Source of the DNA: Bdellovibrionota bacterium
GTDB lineage: Bacteria > Bdellovibrionota > Bacteriovoracia > Bacteriovoracales > Bacteriovoracaceae
Direction of reading: 5' to 3'
Assembly (NCBI GenBank): GCA_030836365.1
Contig: JAURQB010000046.1
Location: 1-8,045, forward strand
DNA length: 8,045 nucleotides
Below the pieces are notes generated by a model. That model had not been told where the DNA came from. It did not search any database and saw only the letters and a program-made list of their open reading frames with translations. Each line of letters opens with the position of its first letter. Position 1 is the first letter of the stretch. Shown here piece after piece: positions 5,205 to 8,045 of this stretch. Both the position numbers and the translations under genes were made by a program.

Positions 5205-5558
5205 CTACGCCGATTCGTCTCTCACAATCTGAATACTAATCGGCTTCGACTCTTTTTGATTTTGTCCGTCTTTATTGTCATTCCAGCCATGAAGGTTCTT
5301 CATCATGAATATCCACGCAACGGCGGAACCTTTAACCTCACCTAGTGCTAATTTCTTTCCTAGATTTATCCAAAAGAACTCAGATTTAGCTCGACCAATA
5401 TCCTTCGCCTCAGCGAACTCAGGATGCCTCTGACACCAATCGTAAAGAGTTTGCTTGCTTACTCCTACAATTCCTCCAAAGCTCTTAAATGAGCCACCCT
5501 CAGACATGTGATTGATTAATTGTTCGCAGTATTCAGGATCGTATTTACTTGCAGGCAT
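5205..5558 (-). CDS. Orphan phage terminase small subunit-like DNA-binding protein
   Basis: The 117-residue protein resembles the P22 gp3-type/TerS family that recognises the packaging site on phage DNA. A short helix (KYDPEYCEQLINHMSEGGS, 5-23) leads into a helix-turn-helix GIVGVSKQTLYDWCQRHPEF (29-48), then an AEAKDIGRAKSEFF helix, and then the family-like segment SAVAWIFMMKNLHGW (78-92). The charged C-terminal tail ends in SIQIVRDESA. The length is close to small members of the family. No terminase large subunit, portal or capsid gene is in the window. It may be a prophage or satellite-element remnant, or a TerS-like regulator. The ATG at 5556-5558 has only a poor ribosome-binding site. 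TATGAT (minus strand, 5569-5574) could be a -10 box, but it leaves almost no leader and has no -35. Confidence 0.7.
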   Translation of the reverse strand: MPASKYDPEYCEQLINHMSEGGSFKSFGGIVGVSKQTLYDWCQRHPEFAEAKDIGRAKSEFFWINLGKKLALGEVKGSAVAWIFMMKNLHGWNDNKDGQNQKESKPISIQIVRDESA

Positions 5559-5778
5559 AAATAAACTTTATCATACTAAACCAGTCCGGCCAAGGCCCTT
5601 TTAGGCGGTGTTACGAACCCAAGGTACCTACCCGTAATTTACAACAAAAAGGGGTGGCACCCCCCTCTGGACATCTAGCTTTATGGAGTCAAGATACCAA
5701 TAAATTTAACAATATTTAACATTACTAAACTAAATCTATTTCCTAAATCACCAAGCAATTAATCCCGAATATTCATCC
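5559..5778. other. Intergenic spacer between divergent terminase-like and nuclease-helicase genes
   Basis: No gene is seen here. It holds CCAGTCC followed by GGCC-AA-GGCC (5588-5597), a GC-rich hairpin at 5651-5663, and an AT-rich stretch with TTTAAC repeated at 5705 and 5715. The promoters of both divergent genes should lie here, but I find no convincing -35/-10 pair. The last 30 bases before the nuclease-helicase ATG contain no purine-rich ribosome-binding site. Confidence 0.6.
5646..5663 (-). terminator. Possible minus-strand terminator hairpin
   Basis: On the minus strand GGGGT-GCC-ACCCC (5663-5651) is followed directly by TTTTT (5650-5646) and TGTTGT-like sequence. The 5-bp GC stem plus T-run fits a short Rho-independent terminator. 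It would stop antisense transcripts coming from the nuclease-helicase gene before they reach the terminase-like gene. The stem is short, so confidence is modest. Confidence 0.35.
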
Positions 5779-8045
5779 ATGTCGAATATTAAAAAATTAT
5801 TAACTGCGAAGACCAATCGCTGGGATGATTTATATACAAAACTCATAAACTTAGATGATGATGAAAATCATTCCAAGGCAGGTTTCCTCTTTGAACATTT
5901 CGCAAAACTCTACTTCATGGAAACGGGAGAATATAAAAAAGTTCAACTATATGATGAAATAAGCGCCTCTGATAAAAAGAAATATGAGCTACCAAAAAGA
6001 GAAAAAGGCGTAGATCTTCTCCTTCACAGTAATCAAGGAAGAGTTATCGCCGTACAAGTGAAATTCAGAAAAGATAAGTCAAGCACACTCTCCTGGGGCT
6101 CAGATAAGCTATCTCACCTTGTTGCCCATCACAAAAAGATTGATCAGCATTTTGTCTTCTCAAATGCCACAGGAGTAGATAAGGACGTTAAAAGACAGGC
6201 GAAAAAGCTACAGGCGATACTAATAAACGATCTACTTGAGCTTACAAAGGAGCATTTTAATCGCTACCGAGACATTATAAAAGCAGGCAAACCAAAGAAA
6301 AGAAAACCATTCACTCCCAAGACACATCAAGCCAGTGCAATTAAAGACATCATCAAAGGATTCAAGACTGAATCTCGTGGTAAATTGATATTTCCCTGTG
6401 GTGCAGGAAAGACACTCACCTCTTTATGGCTAAAAGAAAAAATGAAAGCAAAAAGGACTCTGGTGCTTGTTCCTTCCCTAGCGCTCCTTCGGCAAATCAA
6501 AAACGAATGGAGAGAACAAAAAAGATCAGACTTTAACTATTTTTGCGTTTGCTCAGAAAAAGATATTGATAGAGACAAAGCAACCAAGCATGATATTTTC
6601 TCTGGATCAATTTATGAGCTAGGTGCATCAGGTCTTGGTGTCACCACTGACTCAAAGACCATTAGAAACTATTTAAAGACTCCTGGAGACGTTGTTGTCT
6701 TTAGCACATACCAAAGTACCCCAGAACTATCGAAAGCCTTAAAAGGGCAAAAGTTCACTTTTGATCTAGCAATTTGTGATGAGGCCCATAAAACCGCTAC
6801 AAAAAAAGAATCATCATTTGCGACTATCCATGATGATAAAAAAATCAAAGTAAAGAAACGACTCTATATGACGGCAACCCCAAGAATCATCTCAGAAACA
6901 GTAACCAATTCAAGAGGCGAAGACGTCACAAAATATATTGCTGATATGAATAATCCACATATTTACGGTGATGAATTTCATCGAATGAGTTTCGCTCAAG
7001 CAATAAAAGAAAAGATACTCGTCGAGTATAAGATTGTAGCGATTGGTATTTCCAACGAGGAGATGAGAAATAATATTATCTATAGGAAGTATTTAAAAGA
7101 TAAGAAATTTGATAACTTTGAGGAGCTTGCAAATCACATTGCCCTACAAAAGGCGATGAAAAAATATAAAGCACATCACGCGCTGACATTTCACTCATCA
7201 GTTACTAAAGCAAAAAGATTTTCAAATTCTCACCCAGAAATTCACAGGAAGTGCAACACTTATCACGTAAATGGAAAACAATCGACGGCCGAGAGAAAGT
7301 CCTCACTGAATGATTTCAGAAATGATCCGAAGGCCCTTATTAGTAACGCCCGTTGTTTAACTGAAGGAGTTGATGTTCCTGCTATTGATCTCGTTTACTT
7401 TTGTGATCCAAAAAACTCAAAGATTGATATTGTTCAAGCAGCAGGAAGGTCATTACGCCGTAGTCCGGGGAAAAAGTTTGGACTCATCGTTGTTCCGATA
7501 TTTCATAACGACGCTAAAGATATTGAAGATGATATTAGTGCTGGCACTTATAAAAACCTCGTCCAAACAATTAGAGCACTATCAGATCAAGATGAACGAC
7601 TTGAAGAAGAAATAAAAAAAATCATCTGGGGAGATGGAAAAAGAAAGACATCTGCCGGTGCAAGAATACAAGTAGACTTAGGACAAGCGGAAAAGGGAAC
7701 AATACAAATTGATGGAATTGCAAACCAACTTAAAAAAGATATTTTTTCTCATGTTATTAGAAAGTCATTAAAGATGTATTGGCGAGATTATGAGGATTCG
7801 AAAAGCTATATCAAAGGACTTGGCTTGAAAAATGCTAAAGAATACTTTCTGTATTCCACGGGAAAACTATCAAGAATAAAGGAAAAAAAACCAGACGACA
7901 TACCAAGCAATTGCCAAACCGTTTACAAAAATAATGGATGGAAGTCCTGGGGGGAGTACCTGGGGACGAACAACGTATCAAATAATAAGTTTAATTATAA
8001 AAGTTTTCACGAAGCAAAAAGATTTTGTAAAAAATTAAATTTAAA
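5779..8045 (+). CDS. Mrr-like nuclease / SF2 helicase with phage-integrase repeats (C-terminus beyond the right edge)
   Basis: The frame is open from the ATG at 5779 to the window end, 755 codons with no stop; the nearest upstream in-frame stop is at 5731-5733. Residues about 30-150 are a PD-(D/E)xK nuclease of Mrr type: GFLFEHFAK (Glu39), GVDLLL (Asp79) and AVQVKF (Gln93-x-Lys95). Residues about 180-565 are an SF2 helicase: FPCGAGKT (205-212), VLVPSLALLRQIKNEW (229-244), DEAH (334-337), MTATPR (364-369), CLTEGVDVPAID (526-537) and QAAGRSLRR (553-561). This order resembles the first half of single-chain type ISP restriction enzymes such as LlaGI. From about 675 a different module follows: SYIKGLGLKNAKEY, KPDDIPS (704-710), VYKNNGWKSWGEYLGT (715-730), then a second copy starting KSFHEAKRFCKKL (741-753). 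These match phage-integrase repeat (INT_rpt) units. It probably cleaves or remodels foreign DNA as a defence enzyme. No methyltransferase is visible. No Shine-Dalgarno is seen. Confidence 0.85.
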   Translation, partial: MSNIKKLLTAKTNRWDDLYTKLINLDDDENHSKAGFLFEHFAKLYFMETGEYKKVQLYDEISASDKKKYELPKREKGVDLLLHSNQGRVIAVQVKFRKDKSSTLSWGSDKLSHLVAHHKKIDQHFVFSNATGVDKDVKRQAKKLQAILINDLLELTKEHFNRYRDIIKAGKPKKRKPFTPKTHQASAIKDIIKGFKTESRGKLIFPCGAGKTLTSLWLKEKMKAKRTLVLVPSLALLRQIKNEWREQKRSDFNYFCVCSEKDIDRDKATKHDIFSGSIYELGASGLGVTTDSKTIRNYLKTPGDVVVFSTYQSTPELSKALKGQKFTFDLAICDEAHKTATKKESSFATIHDDKKIKVKKRLYMTATPRIISETVTNSRGEDVTKYIADMNNPHIYGDEFHRMSFAQAIKEKILVEYKIVAIGISNEEMRNNIIYRKYLKDKKFDNFEELANHIALQKAMKKYKAHHALTFHSSVTKAKRFSNSHPEIHRKCNTYHVNGKQSTAERKSSLNDFRNDPKALISNARCLTEGVDVPAIDLVYFCDPKNSKIDIVQAAGRSLRRSPGKKFGLIVVPIFHNDAKDIEDDISAGTYKNLVQTIRALSDQDERLEEEIKKIIWGDGKRKTSAGARIQVDLGQAEKGTIQIDGIANQLKKDIFSHVIRKSLKMYWRDYEDSKSYIKGLGLKNAKEYFLYSTGKLSRIKEKKPDDIPSNCQTVYKNNGWKSWGEYLGTNNVSNNKFNYKSFHEAKRFCKKLNL
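7801..8045 (+). repeat. Phage-integrase-type (INT_rpt) repeat units in the nuclease-helicase C-terminus
   Basis: Codons 675-730 encode one full unit with the hallmark order LGL..eY..sGK..PDDIPS..vYknnGWksWgeyLGT. Codons 741-755 begin a second unit (SFHEAKRFCKKLNL) that is cut by the window end. Such units are usually tandem, so more are likely to follow. Their molecular role is unclear; DNA binding is a reasonable guess. Confidence 0.65.

Noticed and set aside
5182..5220. AGACGAA/TTCGTCT inverted repeat between the convergent secreted-protein and terminase-like genes as a bidirectional terminator
   Set aside because: The 7-bp arms are separated by 25 bases and no T-run follows on either strand.
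5577..5606. Second copy of the 4470-4690 repeat family (CCAGTCC, GGCCAAGGCC, TTTTAGGC)
   Set aside because: Shared words are 7-8 bases only and in different order, which is not enough to call the same element.
7370..7615. Plus-strand open frame of 81 codons inside the helicase
   Set aside because: It is out of frame with helicase motifs V and VI, which occupy the same bases in the real frame.

Overview
The window is AT-rich bacterial DNA from a Gram-negative organism. Evidence for this is a lipobox lipoprotein with a Myxococcus-type cysteine-rich repeat, a protein with an outer-membrane-barrel-like C-terminus, and a secreted protein with a Sec signal. The cysteine-rich repeat, low GC and a helicase with 'phage-integrase repeat' units together suggest a marine delta-proteobacterial or Bdellovibrionota (Bacteriovorax-like) lineage. 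This is inference; no marker gene in the window proves it.

Layout. Positions 1-1843 (minus) hold a tight two-gene unit: a membrane-anchored Ig-like/beta-barrel protein, then a cysteine-rich lipoprotein that runs off the left edge. Positions 1978-4275 (minus) hold a second unit: the remnant of a ProW-type permease, an in-frame TAG, the rest of ProW fused to a ProV-type ATPase, and an intact zinc-less medium-chain dehydrogenase. The permease lacks its N-terminal half, no substrate-binding protein is present, and the stop falls inside a conserved permease stretch, so this glycine-betaine/proline-type transporter looks decayed.

Positions 4276-4829 are non-coding and structured. They contain two 16-bp direct repeats that read on the minus strand as a tRNA 3' end (..CCCGGGCACCA). 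One of them lies next to a tRNA-Phe-like anticodon loop and a collapsed T-arm. Between the repeats are a strong terminator-like hairpin and palindromes, and to the right are helically phased short repeats and a palindrome inside a possible promoter. This looks like the scar of integration or deletion at a tRNA gene, and it coincides with the point where the permease gene is cut.

To the right lies accessory-looking DNA: a small secreted protein of unknown function (+, very strong Shine-Dalgarno), a convergent orphan phage terminase small subunit-like gene (-), a 220-bp spacer, and a large defence-like gene (+) that leaves the window at the right edge. That gene encodes an Mrr-like PD-(D/E)xK nuclease fused to an SF2 helicase, resembling the front half of single-chain type ISP restriction enzymes. 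It is followed by phage-integrase repeat units where a methyltransferase and target-recognition region would be expected. The most interesting points are this nuclease-helicase-repeat architecture, the TAG-split ProW/ProV fusion, and the tRNA-end scar between the old operon and the accessory genes.
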